Notes: generated by a model not told the origin, from the sequence alone. DNA of 64,000 nt from Caprimulgus europaeus (GCA_907165065.1 OU015528.1:20598015-20662014), one strand, 5' to 3'; numbered from the stretch's first letter, positions 50,550-64,000 are shown. Program-made: numbers and translations.

Positions 50550-51211
50550 TTCACAGAATGGTAGAATCACAGAATGGTAGGGGTTGGAAGGGACCTCAGG
50601 AGATCATCTAGTCCAACCCCCCTGCCAAAGCAGGTGCCCTACACTAGGTTGCACAGGAAAATGTCCAGGCAGGCTTTTGAACATCTCCAGAGATGGAGAC
50701 TGCACAACCTCTCTGGGCAGCCTATTCCAGTGCTCCATCACCCTCACAGTAAAGAAATTTTTCCTTAGGTTTGTCTGGAACTTTTGATGTTCCAGTTTTT
50801 GCCCATTCCCCTTGTCCTGTCACAGGGTACCACCAAAAAGAGCCTTGCCCCATCCATTTGGCCTCCACATTTCAGATATGTATAGACATTTGTAAGATCC
50901 CCTCTCAGTATTCTCTTCTCCACACTGAAGAGTCCCAGCTCTCTCAGGCTCTCCTCATAAGGCAGATGTTCCAGTCCCCCAGTCATCTTTGTGGCCCTCC
51001 TCTGGACTCTCTCCAGAAGATCCCTGTCTTTCTTGAATTGAGGAGCCCAGAACTGGACACAGTATTCCAGATGTGGCCTCACCAGGGCAGAGTAGAGGGG
51101 GAGGAGAACCTCCCTCTACCTGCTGGTCATGGTCTTGCTGGCCAACAGCACCCCAGGATACTGTTGTCCTTCCTGGCCACAAGGGCACACTGCTGGCTCA
51201 TGGCCAGCCTG
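50550..51211 (-). mobile_element. CR1 LINE 3' end, minus strand
   Basis: The 3' end is at the left edge, with CACAGAATGGTAGAAT terminal repeats and the GGGGTTGGAAGGGACCTCAG UTR block (plus-strand reading). On the minus strand ORF2 reads [68 protein letters not shown] and further to the C-terminus. To the right it ends near 51211 in the segment equivalent to MSQQCALVARK. The 662-bp piece covers the C-terminal third of ORF2 plus the UTR and has frame breaks near the C-terminus, so it is a dead 5'-truncated copy. It is close to the consensus I know and is probably one of the younger CR1 copies here. Confidence 0.96.
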
Positions 51212-51312
51212 CTTCCCAATTTTGATATTTAATTGAGACGGAGCTCATGTCTTAGCACACATAAGATGCTAAATACTCTGGTACTCTCTGACTTCCAATA
51301 GATTAATGAAAG

Positions 51313-51317
51313 AGTGT
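51313..51317. repeat. Left target-site duplication of the solo LTR
   Basis: AGTGT, identical to 52284-52288 on the other side of the LTR. Confidence 0.85.
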
Positions 51318-52283
51318 TGTGTTGGGTTTGTGGGAGGGAGGCACCTTGTGAGAGCGCAAGCTCCCCTGGCTCAAAGGTGAACTCCCCGCAGCCCAGGCTG
51401 AGCCAATTAGAAATACAGAAACATCTCTACGTATCCATATTTGTGAGGGGAAGGACTGTCTTGAAAAAAATGAAGGTGGAGAGAACCTGGAGGAGAGGCC
51501 ATTGACCTGAACAAAAGACGACCATCAGCCTAAACAAAGAGAGCTTCATTGCCAGGAGGAAGGAGGATGAGGGGGAGCACAAAGAACCTCAGGCACCCAG
51601 TTCTACTGCATGGAGTAAGAGAATGCAAAGGAGGTCCCTGCAGCCTATCGAAATTCAACAGTGGAGCAGATACACACATGTAGACCATGGAGGAGTCCAC
51701 ACTGGAGCAGGAAAGCTGAACCTGAGGGCAAGTATGACTGTACTGAGAGCCTGAGAGTCACTCAGTGACAGAGAGGGGGTGGTGAGGAGGTGTGCTGGAC
51801 TGGAGACCTGTCTGCAGCCCACGGATATCCCCATGTTAGAGCTGGGAGCTGAGCCTGAAGGGTTCTGTGACTCCATGGGAAGCTTGCTTTGGAACACCTT
51901 GTTCCTGGACTTCCATGCCAGGAAGAGTGGCAGAGGTGAACTGATTGCAACTCCCATTCCCTGTTCCCCTGTGCTGCTGGGGGTGAGAAGGTAGAGAAAT
52001 TGGGAGCAAAGTGATTTGAGCCAGGAAAAAAGGGACGAGTGAGGAAAGGTGTTGTAAGATATGGTTGTTGTGTCCCGCTGTGCTACTCAAATGAATGGCA
52101 ACGAATTAAATTGATTTTTCTTCCCCGAGTTGAGTCTGTTTTGCCCGTGACCATAACTGGTGAGTGAGCCACCCCTGTCCCCATTCTAATCCTTGCCCCT
52201 TTTGTTGTGATTCCCTTCTCATCTCACCGAGTAGGGAGAGTGAGTGCAAGACTGCATGGCCTACCTGTGGTTAAACCACCACA
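51318..52283 (+). mobile_element. Solo LTR, avian ERVL-type
   Basis: A 966-bp unit beginning TGTGTTGGGTTTGTGG and ending AAACCACCACA, with TG...CA termini and a 5-bp AGTGT duplication on each side. Five-base duplications and the TGTTGGG start fit ERVL-class LTRs of birds. The 3' part (AATTAAATTGATTT, then TTCCCCGAGTTGAGTCTGTT, then CATAACTGGTGAGTGAGCC) recurs at 34578-34880. No internal retroviral region is present, so it is what remains after recombination between the two LTRs of a provirus. The intact ends and duplications suggest moderate rather than great age. Several short open frames inside are chance. Confidence 0.9.
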
Positions 52284-52288
52284 AGTGT
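52284..52288. repeat. Right target-site duplication of the solo LTR
   Basis: AGTGT, matching 51313-51317. Confidence 0.85.
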
Positions 52289-55200
52289 TTTAAAAGAATA
52301 GCAATAAATACACTAGAAATTAATCTGAGGGTGTGGGAAAAGTTACTCTGGAACAATGTAACTTAAAAATATATTTTTTAAATTTGTTTTTTTGTTCAGA
52401 ATGAGTTATTTCTAGCAACTGAGAATAACATAATTTCTGTTAAATTTCAGTTCCTGCTGAACTACCATGTACCATGTCATAACCACTCTTACTGATTTTC
52501 AGACTCCATAGTGGGTATTTGAATAAAGGAGTTACATCCCACTAGGAGAAGACAAGGCTCTACTGTAGTTAAATATACTCTCAAAATCTTAGTTTTTCTC
52601 CAACAATTTTCTTTTTTTTTCCCTAAAATCTATTTATATTTGCTAGTTTTTCTACTGGTGGTAGTGATTTATTCCACATCAACAACGTTGGAAAAAGAAA
52701 TTATGTCTAAACCCATTAATAAACGTCATTTCCTTAGTTTGAAAAACCTTACTCATTGAACCTTAGCTCCAACAGCCCTGCTTCATGCCTGCTCTATCCG
52801 TTTTATTATCCTACCTGTAGTCCATCATGTACCCAGAAGCGTATTTAACTCAGTTTTGATTCCTTTGTAAAAAATATTTGAATGTTCCTAAATTTTTAAA
52901 TAAAACTAAAACCAATGTCCCAAAAATCTCAACCCCCTAGAAAACTGTGGGAGTAGGAAGTCTAGTTTTAAATATAGATTTGGGGTCAATATTGTAGTAG
53001 TATTGTGTAGTGTCCTAACACAAAGTGACAGGAAAGCAGAGTGAATGTATTAGCAGTCTCTTTTGAGGGCAGTTCTTTGTTCTGGTTTAATGAACCTGAA
53101 ACCTTAATTACCGTTTCATCCCAATTGTCTTCTTCCTACCAATGACACAATGTAGGGAAGCTTGCACTTGCCTGGTTGCCCTGCTGTGCCCACTCTGAAG
53201 GCAAAGTTAATGCTTCCATTTGCTTGCTATAAGATAGATAGGTCAACCGATATCCTAAAATAAAGACAAATGGATCAATAAATAGACTAGTAATACCGTA
53301 CATTATTCTTATATAAAGTTTTCAAGTCAAGATCAAAAAATGTTTTTCTGACTACACAGAGCAATCACTTAGTTCTAAAATATGGGTGTCATACAGGTGA
53401 AATTCAACAGCCACCTTGAATCCAAAACAGCAAAAAAAATCCCTTTACAGAAGCCAAAATGGCTTTTTAAATTTAAAATATAATGAGAAGTTAGGTGTGT
53501 ATAGGGACAGTCTTCATATCTCACAAGTATCTTCTGAGAAAACATTTCTGAGACTTACATAGCATGAGGACTTAGGTTCTATCCCCATGAGGAAGAGAAC
53601 TAACACAGTGCTGCTCCCCTGCAGCAGTATTAGTTTCAAACTGCCTCACAGAGAAACACAGCAAAAGGAATATAGATATGAATACACCAGCTCTCTCTTA
53701 AATATATCCACCTCAAAGATCAGATTATTTTTCTAACAATGATAGTTTAAGCCACATCTGGTCAGCCCACCAAAGTAGGTAAGTATATGTTATATATATA
53801 TTATACAAGTCTGTATCTTTCCAAGTCTGTGACACACTGGTGGATGCAAACAGTCCTGGCCAATTACAAGTTTAACGTGAATGTATTAAGAAAGGACTGA
53901 CTTTTGTCAAGTGAAATTACAGATTATTGACAGTAGTAATGTACTGTGTCCTACAAAAAAAAAAAAACCCAAAAAAACAAACCCCACAAAAAACCAGTTT
54001 AAGTAGAAATTGAATACAACTGAACTTCAAAAAGACCACATACACTTTTCCAGATGTAGGAAAACATGGAACCTCACAGAGTATCTAGATTATAAAGAGA
54101 AATTTGAGGACTGAGGGGCTTTTGTTGGATTTTTTTGTTTTGTTTTCATGGTTATTTTGCTTTGCTTTTTTTTTCTTGCTAATTTAAATAAAAAGATCAC
54201 ATATAATGAACACTGTGGAAAAATGAGAATGATAAAAAGATTAATGTACTATAAGCCTAAAGGAAGAAACTGTAAATCTTTACTGATTTTTAAACTGCAT
54301 AATACAGATAAAAGGAATTTTATCAAAGCTTTCTGTAAAAAATGAGAACTACATAGTGATTTTAGTTACTTTGGGGTTTTTTTCCAGCTAATATGACTAC
54401 CAGTAGGAGAAAGAGGTTAAAGGGAATATAAACACAAATACTGTTTAAACAGATGTCAAGAAATGTTTTTTCATACAGAAAATTATTAAAGTGCAGAGTA
54501 AGCCTCCTAGGCAAGATTGTTGAGGCAAAAACTCCAAGGTCATTAAAGAAATTACTATATACCATCATGGAAATTTTATACTAAAGATAATTAGCTATAA
54601 TAAGTCAGTCAGCTTCACTAATTTTCTTGAGGATTTTTTTTTTCTCTCTAAATCATATTTATTTGTTTAAGCTTGAGGACACGTGCTTTTTTAAGCTGTG
54701 AACTGAAAAACCCAGAATGAGACCAAGAGCCATAAAATGTAGTATGTATGATATACAAAGAGTCATTAATAGATGATCTTCTCTTTTAGGTACCACAGGT
54801 CACACTCTGCACACAGTGTTGAAATAAAAGCTGATGCTATTTCCAGAGTTAAGATAATGTTGTCTCAACCCCTTTACCTCCTCATCTCATTTAAACCTCC
54901 AATGTTAGCATACTCAGTTGTCATTCTCAGTTTCATCTTTGTCTCTTTCTCTCTTTCTGCTGCTACCTGTTTAATAACCACTTCAGAAAAATGGCTGATT
55001 CTCACAACTTATCAGACTGATGCAGAGCTCAACTCCCTTCAATAAAGATCATAAGGTCCACGGCTGTATCTGCTATATAAATAAAGATGCAATTACTAGC
55101 ACTGAAAAGTGGAAATAACTCCCAATTCCTTTTTTTCTGTGGTAACTCTCATGACTAATAACAGGACAAACCAAAAAGTGTTTAACCTATGAGTATTGTA

Positions 55201-58200
55201 AGTTTGGGAACACTTTTAATGAATTCTTTATTTTAACTGGGCTGATACATGTCGAATCAATAAATATTTGTAATCAATATTTGCAAATATTTGGGTAAGT
55301 AGTGTAACTAAGGACAAAACATTTTATTAGGGGCATGCAGCCACTCTATGGCTCCCATAAAATTATATAAATACACTGGAAACACTGAAATTAATTTAAA
55401 ACTTGGAAATAAATAGACATAGTAATATCCTAAACAGAATCTTGTCTATAAAGCAGAAATTTGCGAGGGAATCACTGCCTTCACTGGGACTTTGTTGTTA
55501 CAAATTGGTTGCCTAAATGCCCAAGAGGATAAATCCTTTGGAAATATTAGGGAAAGAGATAGCAAGAGGGAAAGAGAAAACCATCAGAAATAAAAGAGCA
55601 ATGAAAACCCTTTTTTTCATTATTGTTTATACTGTTAAATACATCTTGAAATCTTCTGTTACATTGTGAGTACCAGAAGATAACACAAAGCAGAAAGCCA
55701 AGTCATGATCTTTCCAGCTAGTGAGTGCTAAAACTCAAAGCAAATTCTTTGATCGTAGGATGTATTCCTGCTGGGAGAAAAACAGTATGATGTGCTTTAG
55801 TATTTCCCTGAGTATGGACCATGCTGTAGCTACATTGACAAGTTGACAAACACATCAACTTCTTTGAAGCTACCACTTATCGTTTTGTGAAGATGAACTT
55901 TAAGTTATTGAAAAAAGATTGCTCTTTGACTGGACCCCTCAGCTCTTTAACCAGAGTAGGAAAAGATCTGTTGCTTTTTTAACTATGTGGATTTCTTCCA
56001 CTGAGAATATGAATGGACTCATTATAATTGTCGCTCTTAGACAAGGCTTCCTAATGATTCTACCCTTGCTAATGATTCTACCAAAGCTAAAGTTTCAGAA
56101 TAAGATAGATCCTTTATTTCAGAGAAATATACTGCTGATTCAAAAAATTTACCTGATAATTCAATAGATCTTTGTTAATTTTATTGAAATGTTTTACTGA
56201 TTCGGGAACATCACCAAAACCTGCATTTCTAAGGCAGGCTATATGTTCTCTGCTAAGCTTTCCTGTGAATGTATCAAGAAACAGTCTGCTTTAATCAAGG
56301 TTGAATTCAGGATTGACCAGATAAATTACTTTTTTTAACCTTAGAAAGACAGATGGGAGTAGGGGAAAGTGCAATACTCAGTATCACAACTTTTCCTTCA
56401 TTGACATAACAAATATTTTGTGGATATAGATTTCACTTCTATTTGTCTAGTGATAAGAGCAATAAGCTAGGGTAAGTCTTAAAGTCATTGTGTCAGAGAA
56501 CTATACTCAGTCACACATCTTCAGTCGTGAAGCAGATACAGCTGGATGTTCTGGAAAAGCTACAAATGAACATCCTTTGCCATTGAACCAAATGTGCAAA
56601 ATAGAGACACAAGTACTTCCTGAGCAATAACTAGCAAAAGTCTCTTTTTTCTGCTGGCAATTTGTCTGAAATTGAGATTTTCATTAGTCCTTCCCTCACA
56701 GGTGTTTCCTATATATTTTGTGCAAACTGTACAGAATTCAAAAGATGTGAAACACTTTAGGAGTAATTAACCTGGTTTCCTGTGTGGGTGTGTGTCTGTC
56801 TGTCTGTATACCCTTTCTGAATAATTTTGAAAGATTGTTTTCTTTAAGCAAATCTAGTAGAAAAGGAGAGGCCTCAAGGACATCAAATATCTACAAATTT
56901 TTGTGAAAAAGGACAGATGGCTAAATGAGTGTTTTGCTTCAATTTGTCCTTGGTACAGAAAATAGTTTATTGTTCAATTTCCCTGAGATTTGCACCAAAT
57001 GGTTCAAATGAATATCTCAACTCTGTGAAAAGATAATGAAGCAACTTTCAGCATCTTGGAGTCTGGAAAATCCAATGATCATAGACATTCAGGCTTCATT
57101 AATTCTGATCTGAAGCACCAGCTTCTGGAGTCACACTATCTGAAAGAATACTCTGACATATTTTTTAAAAGTTCTACTTTTTACTTCTCAAGACAGCAAA
57201 AGAAAGCTTGAAAACTGCTCCAAGTGTGTCATATGAACAAAAAGAAAAGAAGTGAGTAATTGACCCTCATGTTTTCACAGGGTCATTTAAAAAAAACAAA
57301 ACAAAACAAAGAAAACCCCTCAAAAATGCCACAAAAATGAAGTTTAAAGATTTTTTTTTTTTACTGCCTTATTTTTTCAAATAATTAGTGCTGACAATAA
57401 TGTGCTAGATTCTTCCAAACTGTTAAATATGACATTACCTAGCCTATTTGTAATAAATGGGCTCAGAAGAGAACAAGCTCTGTTCTATAGCTTGCAAATT
57501 AACTGTTTATTGTTATGTAATACAAAAAAAGTCAAAACCAGCTTTGAAAGAAAACATACACTGTAAACATAGAGTATAGTGTTTAGGTACTTGCTGACTG
57601 AAAAATGTTAACATTCTTAAACTACTGTTTCAGATTTATCATGTAAATTAATTTTACTGATCAAACAAATTTTAACTCTTTGCATAAAGTAGAACTTTTT
57701 GACATAAGTAATTAATCAAAATGTCTTTGCATTCGTCCCTGGGAAAAATACCAAGGAGAAAGAAATGTGATCATAGAATTTTTTCTCATTAGTCTAATAA
57801 AGTCAAAGACAAAGGTCAGATGTTATGCTAACAAGAACTTTAAACTTTCAAGTAGAGGATTTTAATTAATCTCTTTAGACCTATGACTTTAGTGACTATT
57901 GTAACCCTTTTTCTTTTTGGGAAAAAAAAAAAAAAAGTTTTACCCAGAGCATAAATTCATCTTTCTGTAGAGATAGTTCCATTGCAGCTCATTAGACAAA
58001 ACAAATATAAGACTTGATCACCCTGTAAAATTTACTTGCGCCCAAAAAAAGTAATCTAATAGAAATTCACACTATTTTATATTTTTACCTTTTTAGATTG
58101 CCTATATTTTTTCTCTATTGATAAAAAATATGTAGACTGAAAAATACTCAAGCTGTTAGCAATCTTTCAAGGATGGGTTTTCTTCCTTGTATTCTTTAAT

Positions 58201-58821
58201 ATCAGTATAAGAACATGATTAATCTTCAGTGTTAAGTATTATTGTTGTCCTCACATTATTTATTCAACTTGAGAAAAGTTAATTAATTGGATTACCTGTA
58301 AGATACTAATTTATGAACCTCTACTACTTATATTTAACAGAATATGTAGATGTTGCTTAAGAATAACTTTTTCAGGAATAAATTACATTCCTATTAATTC
58401 TAATACCAAAGTAGACACAAAATTTTCTTTACTTAAATCTACTTCAAATATGAAGCCTTTACATTAATTGATACTGTCAGAAAAAAATAGGTCAGTGACA
58501 TTTACCTTCACTGTCTCCTCCATGTTCACCAGAGGAATACCAAATGTTTCCTCTTGCCTGTGTTCCAGCTGATCCCATGCTTGTTGTGCTCCTGGCTGCA
58601 TAGTAAGTCAGTTTTGAGCAGAGGAAATAGACTATTCTTATTTAGGACATATAGGAAACAGAGATTCTACATGTGAGAAGGGCTTCACACCCTGATCCCC
58701 TGGGACAGGACTCTCTTGTTTAAACTGAGGAATTTCATGCCAGTGTCGTCCCTCAAGGAGTATGTCAACTGGCTTATGTCTGTTGCTTCAGAGTCTGGTC
58801 TCCTGCACATCCAGTTTTGTA
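52289..58821. other. Gene-free AT-rich DNA
   Basis: No supportable gene. A-rich tracts containing runs of C occur at 53955-53996 and 57288-57330. A short GT/TCTG simple repeat lies near 56786-56808. Frames up to 90 codons (54773-55045) have no recognised domain. Confidence 0.5.
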
Positions 58822-58895
58822 TGGTCCAGCCCCATGCAGATGTCTTAGATGACCTAGGGAATGTAAAATGGCTCTAAGTGTTTAGGTAACAGAAG
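58822..58895 (+). repeat. Unrecognised interspersed repeat, copy B
   Basis: Counterpart of 19289-19366: TCCAGCCCCATGCAGATGTC, then AGATGACCT, GTAAAATGGC, and GTGTTTAGGTAACAGAA. Block order is the same in both, with indels between blocks. Family unknown. Confidence 0.45.
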
Positions 58896-61059
58896 CACAT
58901 TATGATTCTCCTTACATGAATTTTCTAGCTATTATGTAGTTATAACAAAAAATTGGATGACCACCACTGCTGAACAGGACTACATAAAGTGGACCTTGAG
59001 AGGATGGCTATACACACATTTCTCACTAATTCCCTCCACTGTCAATAAAAGATGTTACTGACTACAAGTGCCTTAATTTACTATTCAATAGAGACTAATG
59101 TTGAGGACTCAAAAGAAATGTTCAGGTAAAAGTTTATTGGAAGCATATTTTAGGTCATTTACTTCTAGCATTTACAGTTACAGCTATTTTAACACAAGAC
59201 CATAGATATTTAAAAAATTAAGCAGATCCTAGCAAAATTAGGCTGATGTGTTTTATGTCATGAGCATAGGTCAAGTGGTATGTTGCTCACAAATTCTGTC
59301 TTATTTCACAATATGTTATCTGACACGTATACAGCTTTAGATTATGCGTACTGCATTTAGGGCGAAAAATTTTTCACTCATCATTTTTTCCTTAAGCATA
59401 TAGGATACATGCATCTTAACAGTTTCTCAATATTTGTTGCTGGTTATTACACAACTGATTATCTGTATGGAATATCATTTGAGTTTCAGCTTCTTACCGT
59501 GGGTGATCAATCAAGTCACTGACAATTTAATAATCCTACCTCTTATCATTCCTTTGCTACTTTATTTTGATTTTTTTTTTTACTGTTTTGATGTAGAAAA
59601 GTGGAACATGACCCTGTATCCCAAATTTCAAGTGTTCCATCTATATATGTTTACAAAATGAGGACTATCTTAAAACTCTTCCCTATATTCTACCTTCTCA
59701 AAGGTATCATACTGGAGTCACAGAAGCATTTATCAGCTGTATTTGGAATATGATCCCTCCAGACATTCTTACTGGGGCTTGATTCCTAAATTTACTTTCT
59801 TTTTTTTTCATCTACATTTGGAATATATTCTAGAAACATTGCAAAGTTATCAGAAACTCATCAACATTAAAATCATATTTTCTTTTGGATTCCTAGCAAT
59901 GTCAACAGTAGACAGCTGCCACCTAGAAAAGTTATCCCATGTGTAAGGATGGCATCTTGGCTCCTTGGAGACAGTGGTTGTTGATTTGAGAGTTGCTTGC
60001 TACTTTTCCATCTTAACTAAGCTCACTTTAGAAGTGTTTTCCTCAGTAATTTAAAGCACTTATGGACTCAGAGGCCCTGGAAGAGAAACTTGTGCTTAAG
60101 TCAGACCCTCAGCTTTGCTAGCTTCTCACAGCACTGCTTTTCTGTGTGCTTCTGAATATTTGCGAATGTCCTAAGGTAAATCTATATTGTGTCTCCAGTT
60201 GTTATCACAATATTAAAATAGAGCTAGCTTTAATAGGACAGCCTTGTCCAAAGTTAAACCACAACAGCACAAGCTCCCATGTCGGGTTTATAATCCAACT
60301 TGACAGTATCATAATAGGGCCAAGACTGATCCTAAATGATTAAATATACGTAATTATTACCATCTCTCCCAAAAATTGTCCAACTGGTTTGACGAAACAT
60401 GCAGTCTTGGTAACTTAAAGGAATTAGGTAGGAGATGGTCAAAATGTATCAGTGAAATGTGGCAGAAATTAATACTGTTATGGGTGGCAAAACTCCTTGA
60501 AAACTCCATCCCTTTCCTATTAATTACTAAATAATGAGGACTCTGACATACATTGGCATATGCCATACATCTCCACTTGTAGAACACACTTACTCAGGAT
60601 TAGGTCTCTGGATTTCTCCAGTGTGGAGAAAATGTTACGAGAAATGGCCGTAGACAGCTGAGCAGCACTGTCTGCTAGTCTGATATCATAAAATGCAAGC
60701 AGAGAATGTGACAGCACTGTAACAATATCTAACAGCAAATTACCCTCTATGGGACTAGACGAAATTTCACCAATTGGAAAAAACTTGAGAACAATTTACA
60801 AAGCCCCATAACCTGACTGTGACCTGAGGGTCTTCTAATAATCTTTCTGCTAATGTGGGATTATTCCACTCTTGATGTTTATGAGAGCACCTTTCTTAGA
60901 CAGAAGGTTTCATTTTTTCTTTGTCTCATAGTGACTTAATTTGGAATTCCAAATTGCAAAATTTGACATGTTATCCTTTGAATTGTTAAAGGAAATTCTT
61001 TAATTCAAGGGCAAAAATAAAGATAAGATCTTCCTGTGGTTGTAGATATTGTTGTGTTT

Positions 61060-61083
61060 AAAAAAAACAAACAAACAAACAAA
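61060..61083. repeat. (AAAC)n simple repeat
   Basis: A run of A passing into four AAAC units. Low-complexity sequence. Confidence 0.85.
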
Positions 61084-62010
61084 CCACCTTTACTTTCTCT
61101 TTTTTTTTTTTTTAATTCTGAGTGTATAGTGCCTAATACCATTACTAAGACATTGCTCTGAAGGTCTTTTATCACACTGCTGTTGTCTTACTTTTGTTGT
61201 TTCCAATAAAAGGTATGAGTTATTGTTATCTTACATAAAGGACATACTTATGAAAAAGGAAAAAAAAACTGTTTACAGTCCTGTTTATATGTAAGGCTAA
61301 CATTTAATGAGGACCCCAGGAGATCTCAGGAGAGGGCATATTTATTTCAATAATACTTACAATTTTATCTGTTTCTGGGCTTTAGGTTTAATTGTTTTGA
61401 TCTGCAGTCCTTGTTGTGCCATATTTATTATTCATATGTTATAATCACTTCTGATTCAATTTATCATTGCACCTTAGGTGTCAGGAAAAATATTCTTCTC
61501 CACACTGAGGACTAGTAAGCCCTCCACCTAGGTCCTATTCAGAGTTTGGGAAGATATATTGAGGCAAGAAGAATAATAGTATAAACAGAGTAAACCTATA
61601 AATCATCATAACCTCGAGACCATTTTCAAGGTCACAGATAATGTACAAGACACAGATATGTCATCCTGAATATCAAAAACATGAAATATATGGAAAATTA
61701 CAAATCAGTATTTTTGTGTTTCACATGTTTTGTAGAATTGCTACAACAGACATTGTTTTAAATAGATTAATTACCACATGGAGCTAACAGCATCCATGTG
61801 AAGCTATTAAATGTTTATTATTTTTTAACAGAGTTCTAGATACTGCAACATTTTGTTAATGACTGAAAAATGAGATTTAACAAATTAAGGAGTTGCTGTT
61901 CTTGATAGTCCACTAAATTAATAATAGTGGGACCCTTAGATTTATATATAAATAAAGAATGACCACTTCACAGTACCAGTTTTTGAATAAATTAATATTC
62001 TCTTGCTTTC

Positions 62011-62040
62011 GTGTGCACATTAATAAATAAATGTGCACAC
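62011..62040. repeat. 11-bp inverted repeat next to a CA tract
   Basis: GTGTGCACATT (62011-62021), eight A/T bases, AATGTGCACAC (62030-62040). The right arm runs into a CA repeat. The arms are exact reverse complements, so a short hairpin or cruciform is possible. Confidence 0.85.
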
Positions 62041-62053
62041 ACACACACACACA
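62035..62053. repeat. (CA)n microsatellite
   Basis: About nine CA units with no interruption. Confidence 0.9.
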
Positions 62054-64000
62054 GAGCTGTGTTTTCTAAGAAAATTGCCACCATGCGCTGCTCACCAGGT
62101 AAAACAGTCTTTCTAGGGTGGTTTGTTATTTTTGCTTTGTTTTCAAAAAAGAGATGGAAAATTAAGTATTTCAATGCCCACTCCCCTTTAGGCCAGTTTA
62201 TAACTTTACTGTTTAAGCTCAATGAGTTCTAATATTCCCCCATTTAAAGGTTCCTTGTGTATGAGATATACTCTCATCAAATATGTTTTATTTTTAATCC
62301 CACTTGAACAGAATTTATTTAAAGACTCAGTTTATTGAGTGAGTGTATTTTAATGGGCTGAAGTGTTTTTTCTTTTAACCTCTAGGCCTTTATAACTCCT
62401 CTGACCCAAGGAATAATGGAATGAAAATTTGGTGTTTGTCTGACTTTTTTGTATTCATCTTATAAAATGGTATAAATGCATTATTTAATAGTCAGTGGTC
62501 TTTACTGGTCCTGAGACTGTCTTCTTCACCTCAATAGGGGACTGGAATATGAAGATGCTGATTGTGCTGGGCAACTCTTTGAGAAAACAGGGAGATGATT
62601 ATGTTCTGTGCTTTAGCTGATCATTTTAATTGGTTTCTACCAAAAGACTCACATTGTCCTCAATGGAGTCTTACAACATCTCTCATTCACTTTTTTGTTC
62701 TCCTCTTGCTTGTTATGTTCTGCCTCTTAATTTTAAGATGTGCAAAAAAAAGACACAATTTTAATTTCTACATATATATTATACTTTTCAATGTGGAGTT
62801 TTACTCTGTATTAAAAAAAAAAAGGAGAGAGGAAATTGTTTGGTTTTTATTATGTTAAAAGTCTTATACTGAAGAAAGTTGTCAGGTATGTCTTTGGCAT
62901 TTCTTATAGGCCCCAGCACATCCTCTGCACTTCACCATAGCCTCATCTCTCGCTATCTAGCTGCCTTTGTTTCTTCTTTTCTTGTTTTCTTGACTTTATT
63001 TCCAACACTCCCTAATCTTCTGCCTCCATCCTATATGGTCATTCCCATATAGCTAAAGCAACATACGCCCCAGCTTCATCACAGCTGTGTAGGACTTCGC
63101 TAAAAGCCTTTATGAAGTTTAGTATTTGTAATGTGTGACTCTTAAATGTGCTAAGTAATTTCTACAAGGAGCTGTAAGTTCAAGGGTAAGATCTTATGCT
63201 AGATTAAGTTTGACAAAGTAGGAGGTACTAATATGTGTGCAAGACTGCAGTGCCATATTGGAGTTGAGAAATCTCCATTTTATCTTTTGCTCTGAGAGAA
63301 GAATATGGATTAATGAACATTCAAAAGGCATTCAGTCTGACGTAGCGTGACATAGTAGCTAAAAGATGGGATCATCAAATTTGAATCCCTTTACCATGTC
63401 TCATCCTTCACTTTCTGCATTCACCTTTAATGTGATTTTATTTTAGTTTTAATGTGGTTATTTGTAGAAAGAGTTGGAAGCTGACTCTACAGCTTTCAAG
63501 GCTGGATTCTGTGACCTTGATGCATATCAAGACATTGAGATGCATTGGATAGCAAGAGTAATTGTGAAATAGAAAGTCTCTATACTCTCTCTCCTGGCTA
63601 CATGAGCTTTCCCCCAACCTCCAAGGGGACTTTGTAGTTGTTTATCCCATTGTATTAATGTAACCAATATTATCACAAAAGGTGTGGTTTAGAGTATATA
63701 CTTTCAAAAGTGAAGCTTTTGTTTGCATTGAATCTGAAAAGTAGCATAAAATTGCAAGTAAATGTTTCAAGATTTTCTTAATTATGTAGCAAAAGGTGTC
63801 AGAAATAGGTAAAATATGGCAGTTAAGATCATATATGGGTATAATCTTTTTTATGTGAAAACAATATTCAGAAAATTACACTGAAATATTGAGAAATACA
63901 ATAGTGCTGAAGTTCCTCATATATTAATTCAACATTTTATTAAGCTTATTCAAAATACAGATTTAATTCCCCTCTTTCTTTGAAAACCTTTATCAGATGC

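Larger units (their letters stand above)
58896..64000. other. Gene-free AT-rich DNA
   Basis: No supportable gene or recognised interspersed repeat. Simple repeats at 61060-61083 and 62035-62053 and an 11-bp inverted repeat at 62011-62040 are noted separately. Open frames are below 90 codons. Confidence 0.5.

Noticed and set aside
51655-52090. Several 60-100-codon frames on both strands
   Set aside because: All lie inside the solo LTR, which is less AT-rich, and none resembles a protein.
61493-61530. CR1-like phrase TTCTTCTCCACACTGA
   Set aside because: Only about 16 bases agree with CR1 and the flanks do not follow.
1-64000. tRNA, rRNA or snRNA genes
   Set aside because: No A-box/B-box pair with a foldable cloverleaf and no rRNA-like block was noticed on either strand; a covariance-model scan would be decisive.

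Overview
The window looks like vertebrate, almost certainly bird, nuclear DNA. The base composition is AT-rich, there are no dense ORFs, and the recognisable interspersed repeats are CR1 LINEs (five sites) and avian-type LTRs (one solo LTR with intact target duplications plus several fragments). Recognisable repeats cover under a tenth of the window by eye, which fits a bird. Species and chromosome cannot be fixed. The LTR near 37 kb resembles sequence I associate from memory with Neoaves or songbirds, but I could not verify this.

No protein-coding gene can be supported. The window reads as a gene desert or the inside of a very large intron. The longest reading frame (218 codons, 10469-11125) is an accidental fusion across two CR1 elements in opposite orientation. 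The next two (156 codons at 44381, 142 codons at 37158) match no family I recognise, and the second lies in an LTR-like region. Two short stretches look like exons from their splice-site context (a 24-nt block at 27926 and a 122-nt block at 35174). I report them as candidates only.

Layout. 1-10.5 kb: AT-rich unique-looking DNA with one tight G-rich quadruplex motif and one 29-bp tandem duplication. 10.5-11.7 kb: a nested CR1 cluster (minus 3' end, plus RT and 3' end, minus RT) next to an LTR-derived fragment. 13.5 kb: a short CR1. 14.3-14.6 kb: a long (ATAAT)n array with 46 pure copies. 15.4 kb: a perfect 16-bp-stem hairpin. 19.9-20.4 kb: a CR1 3' half. 20.4-34.6 kb: unique-looking. 34.6-34.9 kb: an ERVL-type LTR 3' fragment split by a 3' CR1 fragment. 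36.6-37.7 kb: a GC-richer LTR-like element carrying a degenerate ~30-bp minisatellite. 37.7-50.5 kb: unique-looking. 50.5-51.2 kb: a minus-strand CR1 3' end. 51.3-52.3 kb: a complete 966-bp solo LTR with 5-bp target duplications. 52.3-64 kb: unique-looking, with a second copy of an unrecognised repeat also seen at 19.3 kb.

I found no tRNA, rRNA, CRISPR array, operon or prokaryotic feature, and no evidence for a new multi-gene system. The most useful observations are the element-in-element insertions, which give relative ages, the pure pentanucleotide array, the unclassified repeat pair and the two exon-like blocks.
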